DNA of 64,000 nt from Polyangium sp. y55x31 (GTDB taxonomy: Bacteria > Myxococcota_A > Polyangia > Polyangiales > Polyangiaceae). The translations under genes and the position numbers were made by a program. Below are positions 14,491-23,400 of this stretch, piece by piece; positions within the stretch are counted from its first letter, which is position 1, and each line of letters opens with the position of its first letter. A model generated the notes under the pieces. It was not told where the DNA came from and made no database searches. It saw nothing but the letters and a program-made list of their open reading frames with translations. The stretch lies in assembly GCF_029946505.1 (NCBI RefSeq), contig NZ_JARZHG010000002.1, positions 790,279-854,278 of the forward strand, written 5' to 3'.

Positions 14491-15141
14491 ATGACGAGAA
14501 GACACGCGGGATCCACCGGGGCGATGTGGTTGCTTTTGTTCGTGGGCAGCGCCGCGAACCTCATGGCATGTGGGTCAGGCGAACCGCCCGCGGCTGCGAC
14601 TTCCGGGACGACCGGGTCCACGGGCGGCACGGGCGGCGCGGGCGGCGCCGGAGGCCTGGGGGGCGGCGGGTTCGACCCCGGCAATCCCGGCGGACAGCAA
14701 TGCGGGCCGAATGCGCCTTGCGCGGAGGGATATTATTGCGCGTACGACAGCTCCGGAGCCTGCGGCACCGAGGGCGAGAAGAGTGAATGCAAGGTCGTGC
14801 CCGCATGCACGCCGGACGGCAAGGCTGTGTGCGGGTGCGACGGGAAGGTGTATCCCGACGCGTGCGCTGCGCTGGCTGCCGGCGTGGATCTCGGTGCGAT
14901 GGGCGTATGCACGCCGCCCGCGGGGACATTCACGTGCGGGCCGTTCTTCTGCGCCGTCGGGCAACAGGCCTGCGCGCACGATCCGATCTATGGGGCCTAC
15001 GAGTGCGTGTCCTTGCCAGCCGAATGCCTGCCGCAAGGAATGCCCAAGGACTGCACCTGCTGGAAGGACCTGGCGACGTGCTCCGGCTGCATGCAGGACG
15101 CAGACGGGAACTTCTACTTCTCGTGCCCCAGCCCGGATTGA
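14491..15141 (+). CDS. Cys-rich lipoprotein with Kazal-like domain
   Basis: A 216-aa lipoprotein: hydrophobic signal ending ANLMACGSG (lipidated Cys at the LMAC box), then a Gly/Ser/Thr-rich spacer (GGTGGAGGAGGLGGGG) that probably lifts the domain off the outer membrane. The folded part has many cysteines and includes a Kazal-like segment reading VCGCDGKVYPDACAA, the type found in protease inhibitors and follistatin domains. A strong GGAGGAGG at 14478-14485 precedes the ATG. The stop overlaps the start of the next lipoprotein gene (TGATG), so the two are coupled. Inhibition of a protease is possible but not shown by sequence. Confidence 0.8.
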   Translation: MTRRHAGSTGAMWLLLFVGSAANLMACGSGEPPAAATSGTTGSTGGTGGAGGAGGLGGGGFDPGNPGGQQCGPNAPCAEGYYCAYDSSGACGTEGEKSECKVVPACTPDGKAVCGCDGKVYPDACAALAAGVDLGAMGVCTPPAGTFTCGPFFCAVGQQACAHDPIYGAYECVSLPAECLPQGMPKDCTCWKDLATCSGCMQDADGNFYFSCPSPD

Positions 15142-15833
15142 TGCGTATGCCGAGCCGATACTTCGCTTCTTTCATCTTGCCGGCGATGCTCACGGGTTGC
15201 ACCGCGAACCAGTACGCAACGCCGCGCACGATCCCGCGAGGGCAGGTCTCGCACACGGTCGCCCTCGAAGGGCTCCTCGATTTTCGCTTCAATGGCGAGC
15301 CGGGCGATCTGCACCCGCGTTATCAGCTCCGCGTCGGGCTCGCGGATCGGGTGGACCTCGGCGTCATGGCCGGGCCGTATTTCGGGGCGGACGTGAAGTG
15401 GAACTTCGTGCGCACGAAGTACGTGGACGTGGCCGTTACGCCGGGCGTCTACTACAGCCTGTTCCCATCGTTCTCCGACGGCTTCGACGCCCCGACCCAC
15501 GCCGTCCGCTTCGCCGCGCCCATCTCCTTGGGCCTCAACCCGACGAAGGCCGTGACCCTGTTCCTGCACGGCAACGCAGCCGTCAACTGGAACCTCAAGA
15601 GCTACGACGAACATTGTTATCCGCCCGATTGCGAACGGTCGTCCTGGTTCGTGGCGCCCGAGGTCGGTCTCGGTGTGCAGATCCGCGTGACGCCGAACAT
15701 CGCCCTCACGCCCGAGGTGACCATCGTCGGCAAGACCCCGCACACCGCCATGGCCGGCCTCCACGGCGGCCTCGCCCTCACCTTCGGCGCCCAGCCGAGC
15801 TACGACGAATTCAACGAGAAGCCGCCGGACTGA
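15141..15833 (+). CDS. Outer-membrane-type lipoprotein of unknown function
   Basis: A 230-aa protein with lipobox MLTGC. The mature part is rich in alternating beta strands of the kind seen in small outer-membrane barrels (for example DFRFNGEPGDLHPRYQLRVGL, DRVDLGVMAGPYFGADVKW, ITPEV-like strands and a C-terminal LHGGLALTFGAQPSY). I do not recognise a named family. It is translationally coupled to the Kazal-like lipoprotein upstream through a TGATG overlap, so the pair probably sits in the same envelope compartment and may interact. Confidence 0.6.
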   Translation: MRMPSRYFASFILPAMLTGCTANQYATPRTIPRGQVSHTVALEGLLDFRFNGEPGDLHPRYQLRVGLADRVDLGVMAGPYFGADVKWNFVRTKYVDVAVTPGVYYSLFPSFSDGFDAPTHAVRFAAPISLGLNPTKAVTLFLHGNAAVNWNLKSYDEHCYPPDCERSSWFVAPEVGLGVQIRVTPNIALTPEVTIVGKTPHTAMAGLHGGLALTFGAQPSYDEFNEKPPD

Positions 15834-15849
15834 GGGTCGACCCGCCCGC

Positions 15850-17028
15850 TCAGAAAATCTGCCACCATTTCTTCACCCCGAGCCGTCGGAACGATTTCAC
15901 CACGGCCTCCGCGTCGTCCGCGAGCTCGTCCACGGGCACGCACATCGCCGCGCCGAGCGCGACCATCACGACCTCGCCGTCCGGCTCGGTGAACCAGCGA
16001 AACAGCGATTGCTGCCGCGACGCGCCCTTCACATAGGCGTGATACGTCTCCGCATGCGAGCGCCCGCGTTCGTCCGGGAGCGCGACGGCGCTCACGCGCA
16101 CGCCCTCGGCGCCCGCAGGCACGGACGCGCGGGTGAGGTCCTCCGCGATCCGCGCGAGCTTTCGACCCTTGCGATCGGCGAGGCGTGTCCCCGTCCGCGA
16201 GACCGTGAGGAGCTGGATTCCATCGGTCCCCGAAAACGAAACCCGGCTCCACGACGCGAGCTTCGGCGAAGGCGGATCCTTTTCCACGAGCCGATACCGA
16301 GGCGGCGCCGTGACGGCAAACCCCGCGGCCGTGATCTCGACCTCGCCGGGGCGCGTTTCGGCGTCGGGATCGAGGATCTCGATTGCAGCTTCTTCGAGCA
16401 GGAATTGAAGCCCCTTCCGCGCCACGCTGAGCGGATGCCGCGGGAACGAGGCGTCGAGCGCGGGATCGTCGGAAGCGCGTTGATCGATGCCCCGCAAAAA
16501 GGCCGCGGGATCCGTGCCCGCGAGCGCCGCGGTCGCCCGATCGGCCACGGCCGCCTCGCGCACGCCGGTGAGCCGCGACGTGGGCGGAACGATGCGCACT
16601 TCGAAGAGGCCATGCGCGAGCGGCACGAGGAGATGGCCCATCAGCGTCTCGCGGCCAGGCTCGTACCACAGGCGATGCACCACGCGGAGCACACGCGCCG
16701 CGCCCAGTTTGACCGGCGTGACCTCCACGACCGGCGACCAAGCCTTGTCGTCCGTGCGCGGGCGCGCCTTCGAATCCGCGGGCGCGGTCGACCGGAAACA
16801 CGTCTCGAAGAGGTCACGCGCGTGCCGCTCGACGTCGCGCCGGAGGAGCGCGTCGTGCGCGGGCAGGAGGTCGAGCCGATGCGTGAAAGCCCCGAGCGAG
16901 AGGGAAAAACCGCGGGCCTTGTCGACGAGCGTGGCCGAACGATCGGTCTCCTCCGAAACCTCGAACCCTCGCGGGACGGCGAACCGAACGCCGCGCCGCC
17001 CCTGCCCGAGCTCCTCGACGAACCCCAT
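15850..17028 (-). CDS. Unknown 392-aa cytoplasmic protein
   Basis: I do not recognise this protein. It has no signal peptide or membrane helix. Two similar halves are visible: each begins with a strand-rich stretch with a phrase about a user-like value (for example GFEVSEETDRSATLVDKARGF and PPRYRLVEKDPPSPKLASW) and ends with an Ala-rich helix (DRATAALAGTDPAAFLRGI and ELADDAEAVVKSFRRLG), suggesting an internal duplication of a DcrB/Mog1-like alpha-beta fold. The start at 17028 gives MGFVEELGQG; a longer frame runs into the previous gene. It follows the asparagine synthetase gene on the same strand with a 62-bp gap and could be co-transcribed. Confidence 0.6.
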   Translation of the reverse strand: MGFVEELGQGRRGVRFAVPRGFEVSEETDRSATLVDKARGFSLSLGAFTHRLDLLPAHDALLRRDVERHARDLFETCFRSTAPADSKARPRTDDKAWSPVVEVTPVKLGAARVLRVVHRLWYEPGRETLMGHLLVPLAHGLFEVRIVPPTSRLTGVREAAVADRATAALAGTDPAAFLRGIDQRASDDPALDASFPRHPLSVARKGLQFLLEEAAIEILDPDAETRPGEVEITAAGFAVTAPPRYRLVEKDPPSPKLASWSRVSFSGTDGIQLLTVSRTGTRLADRKGRKLARIAEDLTRASVPAGAEGVRVSAVALPDERGRSHAETYHAYVKGASRQQSLFRWFTEPDGEVVMVALGAAMCVPVDELADDAEAVVKSFRRLGVKKWWQIF

Positions 17029-17090
17029 GCCGTCAGTGTACGGGATCCGGCGCGCGTGCGCCTCACGCGGCGGCGCTCGCCTGGCTCCTT

Positions 17091-18947
17091 TCAGAGCACG
17101 ACGCGTACCTCGTACCGCGCGAGCCACGCATCCATCATGAGCGCCTGCTCCATTTGAGCGCGATCGACTTCGACACTCCCCGTGCCTTCGCCCGCCGCGA
17201 AGGCGCGGGCGCGCTCGACGTCGAGCAGCGGCAGGATCGGCGCGTCCTTTCCTTCGAGCAGGCGGCCGATCTGGCCGCGCAGCGCCTGATTGTAGGCGGG
17301 ATCCTGCGTCGAGGGATACGGGCTCTTGCGCCGCTCCAGCACCGATCGCGGCACGAGATCCGCGCTCGCCGCCCGCAGCAGGCTCTTCTCGTGCCCGTCG
17401 AAGGTCTTCATCGACCAGGGCGTGTTGAAGACGTACTCGACGAGCCGGTGATCACAGAACGGGACGCGGACCTCGAGGCCGGAGGCCATGCTCATGCGAT
17501 CCTTGCGATCGAGCAGCGTGGGCAAAAAGCGCGTCAGGTGCAGGTGACAGAACTCCCGCATGCGCCGCTCGTGGCCGGTCTCCCCCGGCAGGCGCGGCAC
17601 CTCGGAGATCGCCTCCCGGTAATGCTGGCGGACGTGGTCGCCGAGCTCGAGCTTCTGGAGCATCCCGGAATCGAGCAACGTCGGCAAGGAACGAGATGAC
17701 GCGCCAGACCGCTTCCGGCGAAACGCGATCCAGGGGAACGTCTCGGCGGCCACCGCCTCCGCATCGTGGAACCACAAATAACCGCCGAAGACCTCGTCCG
17801 CGGACTCGCCCGAGAGCGCCACCGTGGAGTGATTTCGGATCGCCCGGAAGAGGAGATACAGCGAAGCGTCCAGGTCCCCGAAGGAGAGCGGCAAATCACG
17901 GGCGGCGAGCACGGCTTCGCGCACGGCGGGATCGGCGAGCTCGTCCGCGGAGAGCACGATGTCCGAATGGGCCGAGGCCACGTGCCGCGCGACGTCGGCG
18001 ACGAACGGCGCATCCGGTGAGGCGCGGAAGTCGTCGGGCTGGAAGTTCTGGGTCTGGCCGACGAAATCGACGGAAAACGAGCGAACCGGCCCTGCACCCT
18101 CGGCGACGAGCGCCCTCTGCGCGAGCGCTGTCACGACACTGGAGTCGAGCCCGCCGGAGAGCAGCGTGCAGAGGGGCACGTCGGAGATGAGCTGGCGAGC
18201 GACGATGTCCTCGAGCAGCTCACGGACCGTGCGGATCGTCGTGGCGAGGTCATCGGTATGGGGCCGGGCTTCGAGGGCCCAGTAACGGCGCTCGGTGATC
18301 CCCTCCTTGCGCACGTGCAGGACATGGCCGGGCCTGACCTCGCGCATGTCACGAAATACCGCGCGCCCGGGTGTCTTGGCGACGACGAGCAGGTCGCGCA
18401 GGCCGTCGGCGTCGACCACGGGCGGCGCCAGCGGATTCGCGAGGATGGCCTTGGGCTCGGAGCCGAAGAGCACGCCCGTGGCCGTCGGCCGATAATAGAG
18501 GGGCTTGATGCCCAGCCGATCACGGACGAGCAAAAGCTCCTGCGCGCGCTCGTCCCAGAGGGCAAACGCGAACATGCCATTGAGGCGCTCCGGGAAAGAC
18601 GCGCCCCACTGGAGATAGGCGTGCAGGACGACCTCGGTGTCGCTCCGTGTCTCGAAGCGGTGGCCGAGCGCCTCGAGCTCGGCGCGCAGCTCGCGGAAAT
18701 TGTACACCTCGCCCGTATAAATGAGGACCGCCACCGGCGCGCCGTTCTCTGCGGCGATCATCGGCTGCCGTCCGCCCTCGAGATCGATGATGGAAAGCCT
18801 TCGGTGCCCGAGCGCTGCGCGCGGCGACAGCCAGAGCCCCTCGGCGTCCGGCCCACGCTTGGCCATCGTCGCCGTCATCCGTTGCGCGACGTCACGCTCC
18901 TGCGTCAAATCGCGCTCATAATCTACCCAACCAGCAATACCACACAT
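17091..18947 (-). CDS. asnB: Asparagine synthetase (glutamine-hydrolysing), AsnB type
   Basis: A 618-aa class II amidotransferase. The start MCGIAGW fixes the N-terminus, because Cys2 becomes the catalytic N-terminal residue of the glutaminase domain after Met removal. Residues about 2-210 form that domain (KRGPDAEG, GHRRLSIIDLEGG). The synthetase domain has the ATP-pyrophosphatase loop LLSGGLDSSVVTALA and SGESADEVFGGY. It converts Asp, Gln and ATP to Asn, Glu and AMP; in some clusters such proteins amidate secondary metabolites or envelope components instead. The usual NGE(I/V)YN oxyanion-hole motif reads YTGEVYN here, with Thr in place of Asn. No biosynthetic cluster surrounds it, so a housekeeping role is the simplest reading. 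Confidence 0.93.
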   Translation of the reverse strand: MCGIAGWVDYERDLTQERDVAQRMTATMAKRGPDAEGLWLSPRAALGHRRLSIIDLEGGRQPMIAAENGAPVAVLIYTGEVYNFRELRAELEALGHRFETRSDTEVVLHAYLQWGASFPERLNGMFAFALWDERAQELLLVRDRLGIKPLYYRPTATGVLFGSEPKAILANPLAPPVVDADGLRDLLVVAKTPGRAVFRDMREVRPGHVLHVRKEGITERRYWALEARPHTDDLATTIRTVRELLEDIVARQLISDVPLCTLLSGGLDSSVVTALAQRALVAEGAGPVRSFSVDFVGQTQNFQPDDFRASPDAPFVADVARHVASAHSDIVLSADELADPAVREAVLAARDLPLSFGDLDASLYLLFRAIRNHSTVALSGESADEVFGGYLWFHDAEAVAAETFPWIAFRRKRSGASSRSLPTLLDSGMLQKLELGDHVRQHYREAISEVPRLPGETGHERRMREFCHLHLTRFLPTLLDRKDRMSMASGLEVRVPFCDHRLVEYVFNTPWSMKTFDGHEKSLLRAASADLVPRSVLERRKSPYPSTQDPAYNQALRGQIGRLLEGKDAPILPLLDVERARAFAAGEGTGSVEVDRAQMEQALMMDAWLARYEVRVVL

Positions 18948-19219
18948 GGCGCAGTCGTCTCCCCTCGAGTTTGTCGGAGGCGCTGCGGCGGAACGGGCCC
19001 CCCCCGCGGCGAACCGCGCGCATTGCCGAGGCCATCCGATCGTCCCCGTCGTGGAGCGTCTCTCGACGAGCATCCTAATGCGATGGTTGCCGTGTCGGCG
19101 AGGTCGCGCGGTGCGTCTTCGCGACCTGGTCGGCGGAGGCCGACGAGCCCGACGCCGCGCCCGCTCGCGCGGACGACACGGGCCATCCGTGAACCGTTTG
19201 CGCAGGAGCGCGTCGCCCT

Positions 19220-20008
19220 TCAGCCCTGCGAGGGTCCGCCGCCCGACGGGTCCTCGCTGGTCGTCGTCTCGGCGGGCGGCGTGATCTCCTCGCCGGCGAG
19301 CGCGCGGGTCGTCGGGCGCACCCGCTCGGAGAGGTCCTTGCGACCGGCCACGCGGAAGAGACCGACGAGGGTATCGGTGATGCCCTGGTGGTCCTCGATC
19401 CATGCGAGAACCTGGCTGTCGCGACGGCCGAGCTGATCGGCGAGCTCCTGCTCCTCGCGCTGCATGGTCGCAAGGGCTTGATCGAGGACGTGGGCCTTGG
19501 TGTCCAGCGTCGCGGCCATGGCGGCGCTGTCGAAGGTGACGCCCTCGACGGTGACCAGGAAGGGCTTGTTCGTCATCAGGTCCATCACGCTCCGCGCGTG
19601 GCTCGCGAGCTCGCGGGGCACGCGGGGCGTCTCTCCCGCGAGACCATAGGTCTGGAGCCCGCCGGGGCCGAGCGCGTCCGATACCATCGATTTGACGCGC
19701 ACGGCGGCGCGGAGGAGGTCGGCGGCGGCCGCATCGCGCGCCTCGCGCACGCCGACGTCGTCGGCGCGCTCCGCGAGGACACGAAGCTCGGCCTCATCGA
19801 GCGATCGGGCCGAGGCGCCGAGGGTGTCCGTCAAGAACGCGAGGAGGACCTGAAACACCTCCTTCGTCGCTTTCGTGTTCGCCCCTTGCACGGAGATCGC
19901 GCGCGCCGCGAGCTTCTCGGCGACCTGCTCGGCGTGCGTCTTCGCCGCGTTGATGACGTGCCCGCTCGATTGAATGCGGTTATCGACCTGCCTCGACTTC
20001 TTCGCCAC
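19220..20008 (-). CDS. Unknown helical protein, 262 aa
   Basis: I do not recognise this protein. It is almost entirely alpha-helical by composition, cytoplasmic, and opens with MAKKSRQVDNRIQSSGHVIN. The middle has long amphipathic helices (about residues 20-125 and 155-215), and the C-terminus is an acidic Pro/Thr/Ser-rich tail. The start is a GTG preceded by GAGGGAGG at a 6-nt distance, a strong ribosome site, which supports it being a real gene. The upstream region holds the 42-bp tandem repeat. The 272-bp gap between it and asnB shows nothing I can name. Confidence 0.6.
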   Translation of the reverse strand: MAKKSRQVDNRIQSSGHVINAAKTHAEQVAEKLAARAISVQGANTKATKEVFQVLLAFLTDTLGASARSLDEAELRVLAERADDVGVREARDAAAADLLRAAVRVKSMVSDALGPGGLQTYGLAGETPRVPRELASHARSVMDLMTNKPFLVTVEGVTFDSAAMAATLDTKAHVLDQALATMQREEQELADQLGRRDSQVLAWIEDHQGITDTLVGLFRVAGRKDLSERVRPTTRALAGEEITPPAETTTSEDPSGGGPSQG

Positions 20009-20169
20009 GAACGACCTCCCTCACGGAATGCGCCCGAGCGTCCTGAGCCGGGCGTCGAGGGGGGCAGCTTACGAGTCCAGGTCCCAAACTGTCCAGCTCG
20101 GACGCCTCGCGAAGGTGTTCCGCGGGACAGGAGGCACGATCCCGACGCTCGCGGAGGCGTTCCGTCAAC

Positions 20170-20361
20170 GGGGAGTCGGCTCCGCGGGGGTCGATCCGGC
20201 GTTCCGTTGGCGGAACGGCGGCTCCGCGGGGGTCGATTTGTGGTTCCGTAAACGAAACGGCGGGGGCGCGGGGGTCGATCGGGCGTTCCGTTCCGGCGAA
20301 GGCGGCGGCGCGGGGGTCGGGAGGCGGACTTTTTGGCGCGGGACGGCTTCGCGGGGGTCGC
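20170..20361. repeat. 42-bp tandem repeat in an intergenic region
   Basis: The core CGCGGGGGTCG recurs at 20183, 20225, 20267 and 20309 with an exact 42-bp period, and again at 20350 (41 bp). Between cores there is a TTCCGT element followed by CGAA or CGGAA in several copies (GGCGTTCCGTTGGCGGAAC, TGGTTCCGTAAACGAAAC), so each unit also holds a small TTCCG/CGGAA dyad. The 402-bp gap 20009-20410 between the unknown protein and the giant kinase, both on the minus strand, contains no other feature I can support. Confidence 0.8.
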
Positions 20362-20410
20362 GGAGGGGAGATTTGGTGATGCGGATCGCCGGATGTCTTC
20401 CGCGGACGAG

Positions 20411-23400
20411 CTAGGCGGCGTCTTGCTCCCAGGCGGCAGCGAGGGCGAGGATGCGCGCGTTCTCGGGGACGTTTTCGAGGAAGCTCCGGCAGAGCTCCGG
20501 GTCCTGGATCTTCGCCGCGCGTGAGAGCAAAAGGTCGCGGGTCTCGAACAGCACGGTCCGCGCGCGGGCGTGGTTGCCCGTCGCGTGCAGCGCCTCGACG
20601 TGGACGAGGCGCAGGTACATGTCATGAGGTCCGATCCCGCCGCTCGCGTCGCGCCGCGCGGCTGCGTCCTCGGTGAGACGGAGCGCCTCGTCCGCGCGCT
20701 GCTGCCGAAGGAGGATGGCCGCGAGCCTCGCCTCCGCCGCCGCGCGCCAGGGCGTCGTGCCCGAGAGGGCCTTGGCCGCGTGCGCCTCGCGCTCCGCCGC
20801 GTCGAGGTCATCGGCGCGCAGGAGGATGGAAGCAAGGTTCTCTCGGACGATGCTTTCGTAATAGGGGCTGCCCAGCGTGACCGTGAAGTCTCGGACGCTT
20901 TCCGCCAACACGCGCGCCTCCTCCAGGGCCCCGCGTTCCGCGAGCGCAGACGCGAGAAGGCTCCTCCACCCGACGGAATACAACCCAGACGCCTCGTCGC
21001 CTCGAGGTAAAGCGCGCACGTCCTCCTCCACGCGCGCGTACGCCCCGAGGAACATGTAGAGCGCATCGATGGTCAAGCGGCTCGAGGCCGCATGCAACCG
21101 ATCGCCGGCTTGCTCATAACTCGCCAGGGATGCCTTGGCGGCCGTGAGGCTTGCCCAGAAATTCCCATCGTAAAGGAGCGCCAAGCTCCGCTGTTCCTGC
21201 AGCTTGCCCCGGACCCAGGGATCGTCCTCCGCGATCCGGCTGCCCACCTGCTCCATCCGCGTCATGTAGGGCCAGGCGAGGTCATGCCTGCCGAGCAATA
21301 TCAGGGCTTTGAAGAGGAGCCCGAGACCATAAACGAAGTGTCTTGCGCATGCGGGGCTCGGCTCCGCATCGAACGGGGCCAGAACGTCGCTCGAGAACAC
21401 GCTGGGCTCATCGGACAGCGCGGCGCTCAGGACCCTGTATGCCATTGCGGTGTACCAGAGCGGCTGGCGCGGCGTCAGCCCCTGCAGGGCCTCGACCATG
21501 TCCGGTCCGACCAGCGCCCAGTCCCCGTGCCACGCGTGGGCTTCGCCGCGGACGAACAAGAGCTCCGCGCGCAGCTCCCCCGCCGCGCCACAGCCGAGGC
21601 CGCGCTCGGCGCAGGCGATGGCCCCTCGTACATCATCGGCCCGGAGCATCTGCCGGGCCGCCGCGAGATACCACTCCGCCGCGCGCTCCGGGCTCTTTCC
21701 CCGCTCGAAATGCTCGGCCAGGCGCAATGCGTCGCCCTCGCCCCATTGCAAGAGCCACTCTCCCGCGAGCCGATGCCCGAGCGTGCGGTCGGGCTCCGTC
21801 AGCATCGCATACGCGCCCTCCCGTAGAAGCGAATGCCGGAACGAATACTGCTCCTCGCCTGGAAACCGGCTCGTCTCGCTCCGCTGCAGGACCTCGCGCG
21901 TGGTCATCATTTCGAGCCACTCTTGCGCACGCAGCGCGTCGTCCCCCCCGCCGAGCAGGTGCTCCACGCCGCCGCACCAGAAGACATCCCCGAACACGCT
22001 GGCCGCGCGCAGCACGCGCCGCGCGTCGGCAGGGAGAGCGGCGAGGCGCGCCTCGACCATCGCCAGCACGGTCTCCGGCAATTGCTCCCCACGCCCCTCG
22101 GCCACCGCCCGGATGAGCTCCTCCAGGAAAAACGGATGGCCCGCGGCGCGCTGCACGATTTGCGCAATCGTCCGAGGCTCCGTCGTCTCTCCGAGCGCGC
22201 TCCGAGCGAGCTCCTCGGCGGCGCGTGGGGTCAGCTCGCCCAGGCGAATCTCGGACAACCCCCGCTCGGCCCATACCTTCGGGAAAACGTCGTGCACCTC
22301 GGGACGGCCGAAGGCTGCCACGAGCAGCGGCTTGCCCGCGAGATCCCGCAGCGCCGCGTCGACGAGCTTCACGGAGGGAAGATCGCCCCAATGCAAATCC
22401 TCGAGGACGAGCAAGACCGGATGCGCGCCACACGCGGCGGCCATGAACTGCCGAAAGGAGGTTTGAAGCTGATCGGCCATGAGCCGTGCATCGAGGCGCG
22501 CGGCGCGAAGCTTCGCGCTCTCCTCGTCGGGGAACGGCGTGCCGATCATTTCGCCGAGAAACCCGGCCACGTGGCGCACCTCTGGCTCGGCCACGTGGCG
22601 CGCGACCCGCTCGGTGAGCTTGCGCCTTCGCTCCTCGATCGGCTCGTGGCCCACGACCGCGAATGCATGACGCAGCGCCGAGCCAGCGAGGGAAAACGCG
22701 GATCCTTTGCTCATCGCATCGCCGCGCCCGATCCACACGTCGACCTCTGGATGGCGCGGGAGGGCCGCGCGGACGAACTCCTGGCGAAGGCGGGATTTTC
22801 CGATTCCGGGCGGCCCGGTCACGAGCACGGCACGCGCGATGCCCTCGCCGACGGACTCGTCGAGCAGATCGAGCAGAATGCGCTCTTCCCGTCCGCGCCC
22901 CACGAAGGGGCTCCATTTTCCGAGCAGCGTGCGCGCCGTCGCGCTGAGTTCCTCCTCGCGGTGAAGCTCGAGCCCGCCCGGCCCACGCACCACCACGAGG
23001 CGCGCTTCGAAGAGCCCCGCGGTCACCTCGTCCACGAGCACCCAGCGCCCCGCCGCGCGCAGGAGCGCGGCGGCCCGATCGAGGACCTGCCCGACCGGCA
23101 AAACCTCCGCGACCTCGCCGAGGCCGGTGGCAATGGCGATGGGCGCGTCCGGGGCGCGCACGCGCAGCCGGAGGGCGCATCGCGCGGCTCGCGCCGCAGC
23201 ATCCGACGCACTCGCCGCATTCATGAAAACCGCCAGCATCGAGCCGTCCGCCAGCCATTCGACACGCGCGCCGAACGTCTCCGCAACCGATTCCAGCGCC
23301 TCTCGGCTGGTGCGCGTGGATGCGACGTCCTCCTCGGCCAGCGCGCCGACGGCGACGATGCTCAGCAATCGCTGCTCGCTTCGCGTCAGCGCCTCCGCGG

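Noticed and set aside
10915..15141. A plus-strand open frame of over 1,400 codons across the ABC/amidase operon and the Kazal lipoprotein
   Set aside because: It is antisense to well-supported genes for most of its length and is kept open by high GC. Only its last 217 codons are a real gene.
18948..19219. Possible gene in the 272-bp gap between asnB and the 262-aa protein gene
   Set aside because: Short Arg-rich frames only, with no ribosome site or motif. I treat it as intergenic.
20150..20414. Tandem repeat read as a coding repeat (GGSAGVDLWFRKRN, 14 residues)
   Set aside because: The 42-bp period is a multiple of three so any frame looks periodic. There is no ribosome site or recognisable domain, and both flanking genes are on the other strand.
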